Of a stretch of DNA of 64,000 nucleotides, positions 8,749 through 17,470 are shown piece by piece. This DNA comes from Donghicola mangrovi (lineage in GTDB: Bacteria > Pseudomonadota > Alphaproteobacteria > Rhodobacterales > Rhodobacteraceae), in NCBI RefSeq assembly GCF_013377535.1, contig NZ_JABCJE010000003.1:372001-436000 (forward strand). Direction: 5' to 3'. Each line of letters starts with the position of its first letter. The first letter of the stretch is position 1. The notes under the pieces are model-generated. The model made no database searches, was not told the origin of the DNA, and was given only the letters and a program-made list of their open reading frames with translations. The translations under genes and the position numbers were made by a program.

Positions 8749-10843
8749 ACCTGATACGCCCGCTGTCACCGTCGAACCCGCCCGCCAGAGCTTGGTGGAA
8801 CGGGCCTCTATCGTGTGGCTGGTGCCCTTGGGGGCGCTGGCGATTGCGCTGGCCATCGCGTGGAACCACTGGAATTCCCGCGGCCCGCTGATCGAGATCA
8901 CCTTTGCCAACGCCTCGGGTGTGCGCGCGGGCGAGACAGAGTTGAAGTTCCGTGATGTCACCGTCGGTCTGGTCGAGAAGGTCGGACTGGAAGGCGACAT
9001 GAAGAACGTCCGCGTTTCCGTCCGTCTGGACAAGGATGTAGCGCCCTATGTGGACAATGACGCCCTGTTCTGGGTCGTCCGCCCCGAGGTGACCACCCGC
9101 GGCGTGACCGGACTGGATACCGTGCTGTCCGGCGTCTTTATCGAGGGCGAGTGGGACAACACCATCGGCGACGAACAGGACCACTTCACCGGTCAGGACG
9201 CCGCCCCGCTGCTGGCATCGGGCCAAGAGGGCCTGCGCCTGACCATGCGCGCCGTGGGCGAGGATAGCATCGAGGCGAACTCTCCGATCCTGTACCACGG
9301 GATCGAGGTCGGCGAGATGGGCGACGCCCGCATCTCCGAGGATGGCCAGACCGTTCTGGCGGATGCCGTGATTTTTGCGCCCTATGACAAGCTGATCACT
9401 TCGACCACGCGGTTCTGGAACACGTCAGGCTTCTCGCTCAGTTTCGGGCCGGACGGGGCGTCAGTAGATTTCGAAACCATTTCTTCGCTGATTGCGGGGG
9501 GGATCACGTTCGACACTGCGGCGTCTGGCGGCGTGCGCGCCAAGGATGGCGACCGCTATGACCTGTTCGACGACGAAGAGACCGCCCGCGCCAGCCTGTT
9601 CGCCCGCGAGGCCGGCCCCGAGATCGAGCTGACGCTGGTGTTTGACAACAACGTGTCGGGCCTGCGCCCCGATGCGCCCGTGGAACTGTCGGGCCTGCGT
9701 GTGGGCCGGATCACCAACCTGACCGGTCTGGTGGACCCCGAACGCTTTGGCGACAACCGCGTGCGCCTGCTGGCCACGATGGCCCTACAGCCCGAACGTC
9801 TGGGGCTGGCCGAGGATGGCATGGACCCGCTGGAATTCCTGTCCGAAAGCGTCAAAGAGGGGATGCGCGCCCGCCTGACCAATGCCTCAATTCTGACTGG
9901 GGGCCTCAAGGTTGATCTGGTCACTATGCCCGAAGCGCCCGAGGCCGTTCTGGACCAGACCGCGCAGCCCTATCCCGTCTTCCCGACCGCGCCGCCAGAG
10001 CTGACCGACGTGGCCGCGACCGCCGAGGATATGTTCAACCGCGTGAACAACCTGCCGATCGAGGAGCTGCTGCAAAGCGCCATCGACTTCCTGAACGGCG
10101 CCACGGCGCTGGTCGCGAACGAGGACACCCAGTCCACCCCCAAGGACATCCGCGCCCTGCTTGGCGACATCCGCGGGCTGGTGGGATCAGAGCAGGTGCA
10201 GGCCGTGCCGGAACAGCTGAACACCCTCTTGACCCAGTTGGGCGGCGTGGCGACCGAGCTGAACGCGACCCTGACCCAAATCAACGAGGCGCAGATGGTC
10301 GTGACCCTGTCCGACACCCTGAAAAGCCTGCAAGGCACCGTGGACAAGGCCAACGCCTCGATCGACGGGGTGCCAGAGCTGTTGGAACGGGTGAACGCTG
10401 TGGTGGCCAAGCTGGAAACCGTGCCGGTGGATCAGCTGTCGGGGGATTTGTCCGCGCTGATGCAATCGGTGGACCGCCTGATCGATACGCCCCAAGCGCG
10501 CCAACTGCCCGCCGATCTGTCCGCCACCCTCCAAGAGGTCGCCTTGGTCCTGAAAGACCTGCGCGAAGGCGGCACGGTCGCGAACGTCAACACCACGCTT
10601 CAGTCGGCCAGCGATGCGGCCAACGCTGTGGCCCGCGCGACCGATGATCTGCCCGCGCTGGTGGACCGCTTGAACAAACTGCTGGGGCAGGCGCAAGCCA
10701 CGCTCAGCGGCTATGACGGCAATTCGCAATTGAACCGCGACGCGCGCACCGCCCTGCGCGCCCTGACCGAGGCCGCCCGCGCCATCGACGGTCTGGCCAG
10801 CACGCTGGAACGCAAACCGAACTCGCTTATTCTGGGACGCTGA
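8741..10843 (+). CDS. pqiB: PqiB-like MCE-domain protein
   Basis: Periplasm-spanning MCE (MlaD) protein expected to form a hexameric tube or needle for lipid transport. One N-terminal membrane anchor (about residues 23-42) is followed by three MCE domains (about 48-140, 162-245 and 290-395). A long Ala/Leu-rich helical tail (about 430-700) should form the coiled-coil needle. With 700 residues it is longer than E. coli PqiB (about 546), the excess being mainly in the tail. It starts with GTG at 8741, overlapping pqiA; only 2 bp separate it from pqiC. Confidence 0.92.
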   Translation: MSEPDTPAVTVEPARQSLVERASIVWLVPLGALAIALAIAWNHWNSRGPLIEITFANASGVRAGETELKFRDVTVGLVEKVGLEGDMKNVRVSVRLDKDVAPYVDNDALFWVVRPEVTTRGVTGLDTVLSGVFIEGEWDNTIGDEQDHFTGQDAAPLLASGQEGLRLTMRAVGEDSIEANSPILYHGIEVGEMGDARISEDGQTVLADAVIFAPYDKLITSTTRFWNTSGFSLSFGPDGASVDFETISSLIAGGITFDTAASGGVRAKDGDRYDLFDDEETARASLFAREAGPEIELTLVFDNNVSGLRPDAPVELSGLRVGRITNLTGLVDPERFGDNRVRLLATMALQPERLGLAEDGMDPLEFLSESVKEGMRARLTNASILTGGLKVDLVTMPEAPEAVLDQTAQPYPVFPTAPPELTDVAATAEDMFNRVNNLPIEELLQSAIDFLNGATALVANEDTQSTPKDIRALLGDIRGLVGSEQVQAVPEQLNTLLTQLGGVATELNATLTQINEAQMVVTLSDTLKSLQGTVDKANASIDGVPELLERVNAVVAKLETVPVDQLSGDLSALMQSVDRLIDTPQARQLPADLSATLQEVALVLKDLREGGTVANVNTTLQSASDAANAVARATDDLPALVDRLNKLLGQAQATLSGYDGNSQLNRDARTALRALTEAARAIDGLASTLERKPNSLILGR

Positions 10844-10845
10844 TA

Positions 10846-11403
10846 ATGATGAAAGCTTTACCGATCCTCGCTCTGGCCGCGCTGGCTGCTTGCTCTGGCC
10901 CCGAAACCCGCCTGTCCACCCCCGAGGTGACCAGCGACGTGAGCGTGCGCACCAGCTTCCCCTCGCTCGAGATGCGGCTGGTCAGCCTGCCGACCTATGC
11001 CAGCGAAGAAGAGATCGCCTCGCAGAACACCGATGGCACGATCAAGAGCGGCGACAGCCTGCTGTGGGCGGATGATCCGGCGCGCTCGGTGACCATGGCG
11101 CTGGCCCGTCATCTGTCGCAGATCACCGGCGCGACCGTGGCCCCCGAACCGTGGCCCTTCGACGCCTATGCAGCGGGCCGCGTGGATGTGCGCTTTACCG
11201 AAATGCTGGGGCGGGCGGACAATCGGTTCCAGCTGACCGGCCAGTATTTCGTCGTCGATAGCGAAGGGCGGGGCCGCGATAAATCGGTTCTGTTCGACAT
11301 CCAAGAGCCAGTTGCCGCCCCCTATGGTCCGGCCCAGATCGCGGCGGCCCGAGCGGGCGCTGTGGCCAAACTGGCTGCCGATATCGCTCAAAAGGCGCTG
11401 TAA
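10846..11403 (+). CDS. pqiC: PqiC-like outer-membrane lipoprotein
   Basis: Lipoprotein partner of PqiB (DUF330 / ABC-type transport auxiliary family), thought to link the MCE needle to the outer membrane. A signal peptide with lipobox LAAC puts the lipidated Cys at residue 16. The 185-residue chain has the family pattern of a short beta-rich domain ending with an Ala-rich helix. No Asp follows the Cys, which suits outer-membrane sorting. It is the last gene of the pqi unit. No clear U-tailed terminator follows, only the dyad at 11449-11480. Confidence 0.87.
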   Translation: MMKALPILALAALAACSGPETRLSTPEVTSDVSVRTSFPSLEMRLVSLPTYASEEEIASQNTDGTIKSGDSLLWADDPARSVTMALARHLSQITGATVAPEPWPFDAYAAGRVDVRFTEMLGRADNRFQLTGQYFVVDSEGRGRDKSVLFDIQEPVAAPYGPAQIAAARAGAVAKLAADIAQKAL

Positions 11404-11448
11404 AATCAAATTCTCCTAGCCATCTGGGTAGGAAACAACCCTATTTCA

Positions 11449-11480
11449 CGGCGCAGCGATACCTCAGATTGGCTGCGCCG
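11449..11480. repeat. 9-bp inverted repeat between pqiC and the next gene
   Basis: CGGCGCAGC (11449-11457) and GCTGCGCCG (11472-11480) are perfect complements with a 14-bp spacer. No T-run follows on either side. It could be a weak or factor-dependent terminator for pqiC, or an operator for the downstream pair. Confidence 0.5.
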
Positions 11481-11565
11481 CACGCATGTTAGGCGCTACG
11501 CCTATTTCATCCTCAATTCGCGAACACTTGCGGATTCTCTGGCCCAAACCAACAAGGATGAACAC

Positions 11566-11772
11566 ATGTCTGTGCCCGGCTCTGCTCAGCTCGAGCAAAT
11601 TCTTCTTAGCTCCAGCGATCTTTCCAAAGCCTCGCTTGCCACTCGTATCACCGTGGGCCGCCTTCGTAGCGAAGTCGCGGGTGATCCTTCGTCTCTGGCG
11701 TCCAAAGTCGCCGAACTGACCGAATTCGCGACCCAGAACGATTTCGCCGCCAACGATTTGGCTAACATCTAA
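11566..11772 (+). CDS. Small hypothetical protein, 68 residues
   Basis: A short soluble acidic protein with no Cys, signal peptide or membrane segment. It has an AAGGAT ribosome site 7 bp before ATG 11566. Its sequence is rich in Ser, Ala and Leu and predicted to be largely helical (for example LEQILLSSSDLSKASLATRI). It ends 20 bp before the FIST-like gene on the same strand, which has its own GGAG site, so the two probably form one unit. I do not recognise a family; the call rests on the ribosome site, spacing and codon use. Confidence 0.6.
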   Translation: MSVPGSAQLEQILLSSSDLSKASLATRITVGRLRSEVAGDPSSLASKVAELTEFATQNDFAANDLANI

Positions 11773-11792
11773 TCCCCGCACTGGAGACTCCT

Positions 11793-12779
11793 ATGAAAAA
11801 CGAACTTCTGACTGTAGCCGAGGCTTCTGCGCGTATCACCGCTGGTGATGTTATGACCGTAGCGGGTGACACTGCGCTGCTGTCGCAGCTGCCTGCGGGG
11901 AACTGGATCGGTGGTAGCTCTGTCTACTTCGTGACTGAAAGCGGCGGCGCGGTGATCCGTGACAAGGTCTTCTGCACCACCTTCGAAGGCACCGCAGGCG
12001 CAACCGTGCGCACCGTGAGTTCCGACAACCTGAAGTCCATCGCCGAAGGCTACAAGGCTGGCGGCTTCACCGTCATGCTGATCCCCGCCTTCTCGGGCAC
12101 TCACACCAAGTTTGCCGTTGATGCGCCCGCGATGGGTTCGCTCTTTGCACAGCCGCTGGTTGGCTGGATTTCGGGCGTGCATCTGGACGAGCTGGGCTCG
12201 GCCAAGCCGACCGTTTATGATGGCTCGACCGCAACCGCCGTCGAAGATGGCGCCGTCTGCCTGCACATCCAGCTGCCCGCGGGTTCGAAGGTCAACACCG
12301 ACATCGTGAACATCTTCAATCAGGGTCACGATGCGAAAACCACCTTCACCTTCCAAGAGCAGGGCTTCAGCGTCACCACCGCTGTTGTGAACGGCATGGA
12401 AGTGAACTTTGCCGAATACCTGACCGAGAACAACATCGACACCCGTCTGCCGCTGGTCGCAAACTATGCGGGCGCTCTGGTGAACGTGTCGGTTCAGGCC
12501 GTTGACACCGACAATGGCACCGTCGCGTTCTACGCGCCCGTGACCCCCGGCGTTGAATACCAGCTGGCGTCGCCGATCAGCGACTACGCAGGCACCTTTG
12601 CGTCGAACCTCGGTGATACCGGCGTTGGCCAGTACTCGTGCAACTGCATCCTGAACTACCTCTATGGCGAGCTTGAAGGCAAATCGACCGGCACCTTTAC
12701 CGGCCCCGTGACCTTTGGCGAAATCGCTTACATCCTGCTGAACCAGACGCTCGTGAAGCTGGACGTGCAGGCCGCATAA
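11793..12779 (+). CDS. FIST-like / DUF6976-type protein of unknown function
   Basis: A 328-residue soluble protein. The N-terminal LPAGNWIGGSSVYFVTESGG (residues 33-52) resembles the opening of proteins labelled DUF6976, which are related to the C-terminal half of FIST sensory proteins (family name from memory). The C-terminal part, with YSCNCILNYLYGELEGK and FGEIAYILLNQTLVKL, recalls FIST_C, where a Cys motif precedes an FGEI segment. FIST domains are thought to sense small ligands upstream of signalling proteins, but no signalling gene is adjacent. Codon use (many AAC, CTG and GGC with CGT) resembles the strongly expressed ndk and dctP in this window. A strong terminator follows. Confidence 0.6.
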   Translation: MKNELLTVAEASARITAGDVMTVAGDTALLSQLPAGNWIGGSSVYFVTESGGAVIRDKVFCTTFEGTAGATVRTVSSDNLKSIAEGYKAGGFTVMLIPAFSGTHTKFAVDAPAMGSLFAQPLVGWISGVHLDELGSAKPTVYDGSTATAVEDGAVCLHIQLPAGSKVNTDIVNIFNQGHDAKTTFTFQEQGFSVTTAVVNGMEVNFAEYLTENNIDTRLPLVANYAGALVNVSVQAVDTDNGTVAFYAPVTPGVEYQLASPISDYAGTFASNLGDTGVGQYSCNCILNYLYGELEGKSTGTFTGPVTFGEIAYILLNQTLVKLDVQAA

Positions 12780-12805
12780 TCCCGATCGGGACAGTGGAAA
12801 TGACT

Positions 12806-12837
12806 ACGCCCCGCAGAGCGATCTGCGGGGCGTTTTT
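12806..12837 (+). terminator. Rho-independent terminator
   Basis: ACGCCCCGCAGA (12806-12817), loop GCGA and TCTGCGGGGCGT (12822-12833) make a perfect 12-bp stem followed by a T-run. It ends the FIST-like gene; the convergent iron-binding-protein gene ends 22 bp beyond. Confidence 0.92.
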
Positions 12838-12858
12838 CATGTCGGGATCGGCCTGTGA

Positions 12859-13872
12859 TCAGCCGTCGAAATCGACTTCCTGAGTGATGCGCAGGGCGTC
12901 ATCGCGCAGGTTCGCCAGTTCGCGCAGATCAAGGCTGTCGGGGGTAAAGGTGCCCCAGCTTGCCACCAGCTCCGACGGTTTCGATTCCGGCGAGATCGGG
13001 TATTCGCTGTTGGCCTCGGCGTAGATTTCCTGACCCTTGGGCGAGGCAAGGAATTCGATCAACTTCACCGCGTTGTCGTGGTTCGGCGCGCTTTTGGTCA
13101 TTGCCACGCCCGAGATGTTGATGTGGGTGCCGCCGCCCTCGAACACAGGGAAGAGCATACGCACGCTGTTCGCCCATTCGATCTGCTCGGGATCTTCGAG
13201 CATCTGGCCCATGTAGTAGGTGTTGCCAAGGCTGATGTCGCACTGGCCGGCCCAGATGGCTTTGACCTGCGCGCGGTCGTTGCCCTCGGGTTTGCGTGCC
13301 AGATTGTCCTTCAGGCCCTGAAGCCAGGTCTTGGTGTATTCCTCGCCGTGGTGGGCGATCATGGCGGCGCTCAGAGCCAGCATGTATTCGTGGGTGCCCG
13401 AGCGGGTGCAGATGCGGCCCTTCCACTTGGGATCGGCCAGATCTTCGTAGGTGGTGATGTCGCTATCGGCCACACGGTCCTTTGACGCATAAACGACGCG
13501 GGCGCGGGTGGTCAGACCCCACCACTGGCCCTCGGGGTCGTGGTAAAGGGCAGGGACGTGTTCCTTGAGGTAGTCGGACATCAGGGGCTGGGTCAGGCCC
13601 GCATCCACCACCGCATCAAGGCGCGAGATGTCCACAGTGAACACCAGATCGGCGGGGGTGCGGTCGCCCTCGGCCTGCAGGCGTTCGACCAGACCCTGGC
13701 TGAGATAGGCCATGTTCACATCGATGCCGGTCTCTTCGGTAAAGGCGTCCAGCAGGGGTTGCAGCAATTCGGGCTGACGGTTCGAGTAGACGTTCACTTC
13801 TTCGGCAAAGGCGGGCACGGCGGCCAGAACGGCGGCACCAGTCAGCAGGGCGGTTTTTACGGTGGCGAACAT
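12859..13872 (-). CDS. Ferric-iron ABC transporter substrate-binding protein (FbpA/FutA type)
   Basis: Periplasmic binding protein for Fe(III), normally delivering iron to an FbpBC-type permease. It has a 23-residue signal peptide ending AFA and a 337-residue length. Fold landmarks are VNVYSNRQPELLQPLL at the mature N-terminus and NTYYMGQM at about residue 219, the paired tyrosines that coordinate iron in this family. No permease or ATPase gene is adjacent on either side, so it is an orphan here and must use partners elsewhere. The ATG follows an AGGAGG ribosome site. Regulation by iron is suggested by the dyads in its promoter. Confidence 0.9.
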   Translation of the reverse strand: MFATVKTALLTGAAVLAAVPAFAEEVNVYSNRQPELLQPLLDAFTEETGIDVNMAYLSQGLVERLQAEGDRTPADLVFTVDISRLDAVVDAGLTQPLMSDYLKEHVPALYHDPEGQWWGLTTRARVVYASKDRVADSDITTYEDLADPKWKGRICTRSGTHEYMLALSAAMIAHHGEEYTKTWLQGLKDNLARKPEGNDRAQVKAIWAGQCDISLGNTYYMGQMLEDPEQIEWANSVRMLFPVFEGGGTHINISGVAMTKSAPNHDNAVKLIEFLASPKGQEIYAEANSEYPISPESKPSELVASWGTFTPDSLDLRELANLRDDALRITQEVDFDG

Positions 13873-13904
13873 AGAGATCCTCCTCGCACACGGAATTTGC
13901 TGCG

Positions 13905-13958
13905 GTTAAACCCGACTAAATAACTCGGGTCAATACCTGATAAGAATTGTCTATTATC
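13905..13958 (-). promoter_or_regulatory. Promoter of the iron-binding-protein gene with two dyads
   Basis: On the minus strand TTGACC (13928-13933), a 17-bp spacer and TTTAAC (13905-13910) form a good promoter about 32 bp before the start. ACCCGA/TCGGGT (13910-13915 and 13925-13930) is a 6-bp-arm dyad filling the spacer. Just upstream, GATAAGAATTGTCTATTATC (13939-13958) has GATAA/TTATC ends like a Fur-type box and overlaps the mazG stop. An iron-responsive regulator is plausible; which one is not decidable from sequence. Confidence 0.6.
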
Positions 13959-14772
13959 CCTTCACAGCTTTTTCATCGGCCTTGGCGGCATCCCACAGGG
14001 CGTCCATTTCCTCTAGGGTGCTGTCCGCGGGCGTCTTGCCCATCGCCGCCAGTGCGGCTTCGATACTGCGGAAACGGCGGGTGAATTTGGCGTTGGTGTC
14101 GCGCAGGGCCTCTTCGGGTTCGACCCCCAAGTGGCGGGCCAGATTGGCCATGACGAACAGCAGATCGCCCATTTCCTCTTTGATTTCCGCTTGGGTCAAG
14201 GTTTCCTTGGCCTCGACCAGCTCGCGGCATTCTTCCTGGATTTTGTCGAGAACCATGGTGGTTTCCGGCCAGTCAAAGCCGACCCGCGCGGCGCGTTTCT
14301 GCAGTTTGACCGCGCGCAGCAGGGCGGGCAGGGCCAGCGCCACATCGTCCAGCACGCCGGTCTGTTTCTTGGCGGCGCGCTCGGCGGCCTTGACCACTTC
14401 CCAGTCCACGGTCTGCTGTTCGGCGGATTTGTCGCGGCTTTCGTCGCCAAACACATGGGGGTGGCGGCTGATCATTTTCTCGCTGATGGCGTTTACCACG
14501 TCCTCGTGGGTAAAGAGGCCCGCGTCCTCGGCCATTTGGGCGTGGAAATAGGACTGGAACAGCAGGTCCCCCAGTTCCGATTTCAGCTCGTCCCATGCCT
14601 CGCGCTCGATCGCGTCGCTGACCTCATAGGCCTCTTCGATCGTGTAAGGTGCAATGGTGGCAAAGCTTTGTTCTATGTCCCAGGGGCAACCATTTTGCGG
14701 ATCGCGCAGGCGGCGCATGATTTCACGCAGACGTGCGGTGCCGGACAGGGTGTGGATGGGGTCTTGGGGCAT
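13954..14772 (-). CDS. mazG: Nucleoside triphosphate pyrophosphohydrolase MazG
   Basis: Hydrolyses (d)NTPs to monophosphates and pyrophosphate, cleaning abnormal nucleotides or modulating nucleotide pools. The 272-residue chain carries two MazG helical-bundle units. The first includes CPWDIEQSFATIAPYTIEEAYE (about 29-50) and ELKSELGDLLFQ with the acidic Mg-binding EExxE-type pattern. The second is around EECRELVEAKE and IKEEMGDLLFVMANLARHLG. The real start is ATG 14770-14772; the frame remains open far upstream, but that extension lies antisense to the M20 and agmatinase genes. It diverges from the M20 gene across 63 bp. Confidence 0.94.
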   Translation of the reverse strand: MPQDPIHTLSGTARLREIMRRLRDPQNGCPWDIEQSFATIAPYTIEEAYEVSDAIEREAWDELKSELGDLLFQSYFHAQMAEDAGLFTHEDVVNAISEKMISRHPHVFGDESRDKSAEQQTVDWEVVKAAERAAKKQTGVLDDVALALPALLRAVKLQKRAARVGFDWPETTMVLDKIQEECRELVEAKETLTQAEIKEEMGDLLFVMANLARHLGVEPEEALRDTNAKFTRRFRSIEAALAAMGKTPADSTLEEMDALWDAAKADEKAVKG

Positions 14773-14835
14773 TGCGTGTCCCTTCAGTTTCGGATTTGGT
14801 GCCAACGTGCCCCCCCACGCCAAAGGAGTCCAGTG

Positions 14836-15999
14836 ATGGCCGTCATTAACCGTATCGCAGATTTCGCGCCCGAGATGACCGAATGGCGCCGCCATCTGCA
14901 CCGGATGCCGGAACTGGGGTTCAACTGCCACAACACCGCCGCCTTTGTTGTTGAAAAACTGCAGGAATTCGGCGTCGACGAAATCCATCAGGGCATCGCG
15001 ACCAGCGGCGTTGTCGCCATCATCAAGGGGCAGGGCCGCGGCCCCGTCATCGGCCTGCGCGCCGACATGGACGCGCTGCCTATCAAAGAGGCGACCGGCG
15101 CGGACTATGCCAGCGAAGTTGAGGGCGCCATGCACGCCTGCGGCCACGACGGGCACACCACAATGCTGCTGGGGGCCGCGAAATATCTGGCCGAGACGCG
15201 CAATTTTGCAGGTAAGGTCGCGCTGATCTTTCAACCCGCCGAGGAGGATGGCGGCGGCGCGGGCGTCATGGTGAAAGAAGGGATTATGGACCGGTTCAAG
15301 ATCGAACGGGTCTTTGCCCTGCACAACGCGCCCAATGTGCCCGTGGGGCAGTTCGTGACCACGCCGGGCCCGATCATGGCCGCTGTCGACACGTTCACCA
15401 TTAACGTGCAGGGCAAGGGCGGCCACGCCGCACAGCCCCACAACTGTGTTGACCCTGTGGTCGCGGCCTGCGGGATCGTGACCGCGATCCAGACGATCAT
15501 CAGCCGCAACCACCATGCGCTGAATGATCTGGTGGTCTCGGTCACCCAGATCCACACAGGCAGCGCCGAAAACATCATCCCCGACAGCGCCTATATCAAC
15601 GGCACCGTCCGCAGCTTTGACCCCGAGGATCAGGACATGGTCGAACGCCGCCTGAACGAAATCGTGCGCGGTCAGGCGATTGCCTATGGGGTCGAGGCCG
15701 ATCTGGTCTATTTCCGCGACTACCCGCCCACGGTGAATGACGCCGCGCAAACGGCCTTTGCCGCAGGTGTGGCCCGTCAGGTGGTCGGTGACGCCAATGT
15801 GGACGACACGATCGACCGCGAAATGGGGGCCGAGGATTTCGCCTATATGCTTCAGGCGCGGCCTGGGTCCTATCTGTTCTTGGGGCAGGGGGACGGGCCC
15901 GTGTGCCACCACCCCGCCTTTGATTTCAACGACGAGATCGCGCCCATCGGGGCCAGCTATTTCGCTCGTCTGGTCGAAACCGGCCAACCCCGCAAGTAA
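14836..15999 (+). CDS. M20-family amidohydrolase (hippurate hydrolase-like)
   Basis: A 387-residue binuclear metallo-amidohydrolase of the M20 peptidase / hippurate hydrolase group, cleaving N-acyl amino acids or similar amides in the cytoplasm. Visible landmarks are the N-terminal WRRHLHRMPELGF, GLRADMDALPI with metal-binding Asp, HACGHDGHTTMLLGAA with the HxCGHDxH zinc motif, FQPAEEDGGGA with the catalytic Glu pair, and GADFA-like GAEDFAYMLQARPG near the end. ATG 14836 follows AAAGGAG. An open frame upstream is antisense to mazG. The substrate is unknown; agmatinase 18 bp downstream suggests a shared amide/guanidine catabolic unit. Confidence 0.88.
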   Translation: MAVINRIADFAPEMTEWRRHLHRMPELGFNCHNTAAFVVEKLQEFGVDEIHQGIATSGVVAIIKGQGRGPVIGLRADMDALPIKEATGADYASEVEGAMHACGHDGHTTMLLGAAKYLAETRNFAGKVALIFQPAEEDGGGAGVMVKEGIMDRFKIERVFALHNAPNVPVGQFVTTPGPIMAAVDTFTINVQGKGGHAAQPHNCVDPVVAACGIVTAIQTIISRNHHALNDLVVSVTQIHTGSAENIIPDSAYINGTVRSFDPEDQDMVERRLNEIVRGQAIAYGVEADLVYFRDYPPTVNDAAQTAFAAGVARQVVGDANVDDTIDREMGAEDFAYMLQARPGSYLFLGQGDGPVCHHPAFDFNDEIAPIGASYFARLVETGQPRK

Positions 16000-16017
16000 C
16001 CTTAACAGGAGTGATCC

Positions 16018-16986
16018 ATGGCGCTCGAAGACGCAAAGAAACAGGTTGATACCGCGTTCACCGAAAGCAATCCGCGCGGGTTGCGATATGAGAACGCTTT
16101 CGGCGGGGCGACGTCTTTCTTGCGACGTAAATATACCAAGGATCTGACCGGCGTGGACGTGGCCATCACCGGCGTACCCTTTGACCAGGCGGTGACGAAC
16201 CGCACGGGCACCCGCCTTGGCCCCCGCGCAATCCGCGAGGCCAGCACCCTGCAGCCGTATGATCCGCCCTATGGCTGGGGCTTTGATCCGCTGTCGGAAT
16301 TCGCGGTGGTGGACTATGGCGATCTGGCCTTTGACTATGCGCACACCCCCAGCTTTCCGGCCAAGCTGACCGCTCATATCAAGGGCATTCTGGACGCGGG
16401 CGCGGCCAGCATCACGTTGGGTGGTGACCATTACATCAGCTTCCCCATTCTGCGCGCTTATGCCGAGAAATACGGGCCGCTGTCCTTGCTGCATTTCGAT
16501 GCGCATTCGGACACTTGGGCCGATGACGACTTTGACCGGATCGACCACGGCACCATGTTCTACAAGGCGGTCAAAGAGGGCCTGATCGACCCAAAGCGCA
16601 GCGTTCAGGTCGGCATTCGCACGGTGAACGACGATAACCTTGGCGTGCCCACCATCGACGCCCGAGAGGTCCATGAAACCGGCCCCGTCGCCGTCGCGAA
16701 AAAGATCAAAGACATCCTTGGTGACAACCAGACCTACCTGACCTTTGACATCGACTGTCTGGACCCCGCCTTTGCGCCGGGTACGGGCACCCCTGTCTGG
16801 GGAGGTCTGACCAGCGGGCAGGCGTCCATCATCCTGCGCGACATCGCGGGGATCAATCTGGTGGGCGGTGACGTGGTCGAAGTGTCCCCGCCGTTCGATA
16901 CCACCGGCGCGACCGCGATTGCCGGGGCCCATGTGGCGATGGAAATTCTGGCCCTGTGGTGTTGGACACGCCGCAAGACTGCCTAA
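16018..16986 (+). CDS. speB: Agmatinase / ureohydrolase family protein
   Basis: Binuclear manganese hydrolase releasing urea from agmatine or a related guanidino compound, feeding putrescine or GABA-type pathways. The 322 residues contain the metal motifs GGDHYISFP, DAHSDTW and DIDCLDPAFAPGTGTP, and a C-terminal VEVSPPFD. The start follows an AGGAG site 18 bp after the M20 gene, so the pair is probably cotranscribed. Family members also hydrolyse guanidinobutyrate or proclavaminate, so the exact substrate is inferred, not seen. Confidence 0.88.
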   Translation: MALEDAKKQVDTAFTESNPRGLRYENAFGGATSFLRRKYTKDLTGVDVAITGVPFDQAVTNRTGTRLGPRAIREASTLQPYDPPYGWGFDPLSEFAVVDYGDLAFDYAHTPSFPAKLTAHIKGILDAGAASITLGGDHYISFPILRAYAEKYGPLSLLHFDAHSDTWADDDFDRIDHGTMFYKAVKEGLIDPKRSVQVGIRTVNDDNLGVPTIDAREVHETGPVAVAKKIKDILGDNQTYLTFDIDCLDPAFAPGTGTPVWGGLTSGQASIILRDIAGINLVGGDVVEVSPPFDTTGATAIAGAHVAMEILALWCWTRRKTA

Positions 16987-17010
16987 GTCATTCACCAAAG
17001 GAGCCAGCCC

Positions 17011-17439
17011 ATGAAGATCGCAGTTCTCGTCCTTGCTATGGTCGCCCTCGCAACCGGCGCGTTGATGGCGTGGGTGCGGCTGGCCCCCAGTGATCCGGCC
17101 CGTTGGCACGGCACGCTGACCTTTACCAAGGACGAAGACAGGGAAGGGGGCGTCATCCGCATCCTTCCCGCCGCCGATCCGCAAGCCCTGATGCAGGCGC
17201 TGGACCAGATCGCCCTGAGCACCCCGCGGACCGTTAGACTGGCGGGCTCGGTGGCCGAGGGCAGCATCACTTATGTGACCCGCTCGCTCTTCTGGGGCTT
17301 TCCCGATTACACCACGGTCACGGCGGCAGAGGGCAGAGTGATCGTGTTCGGCCGCCTGCGCTTTGGCCAGTCCGATTTCGGCGTGAACAAGGCCCGCGTG
17401 GACGGCTGGATTTCACAACTGCCCGCCAACGCCTCTTGA
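17011..17439 (+). CDS. DUF1499 family membrane-anchored protein
   Basis: A 142-residue protein with one N-terminal hydrophobic segment (about 3-24) that is either an uncleaved anchor or a signal peptide, followed by a small domain of the DUF1499 type. The characteristic part is [19 protein letters not shown] with a later [16 protein letters not shown]. It lies 24 bp after speB and 31 bp before prfA, all on the plus strand with its own AAAGGAG site. No function is established for the family. Confidence 0.78.
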   Translation: MKIAVLVLAMVALATGALMAWVRLAPSDPARWHGTLTFTKDEDREGGVIRILPAADPQALMQALDQIALSTPRTVRLAGSVAEGSITYVTRSLFWGFPDYTTVTAAEGRVIVFGRLRFGQSDFGVNKARVDGWISQLPANAS

Positions 17440-17470
17440 CGATTGCGCGGCCTTGGGAAACTTAGGCGGC

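Noticed and set aside
14773-17184. Very long upstream extension of the mazG frame
   Set aside because: It lies antisense to the M20, agmatinase and DUF1499 genes; MazG homology begins at the ATG at 14772.
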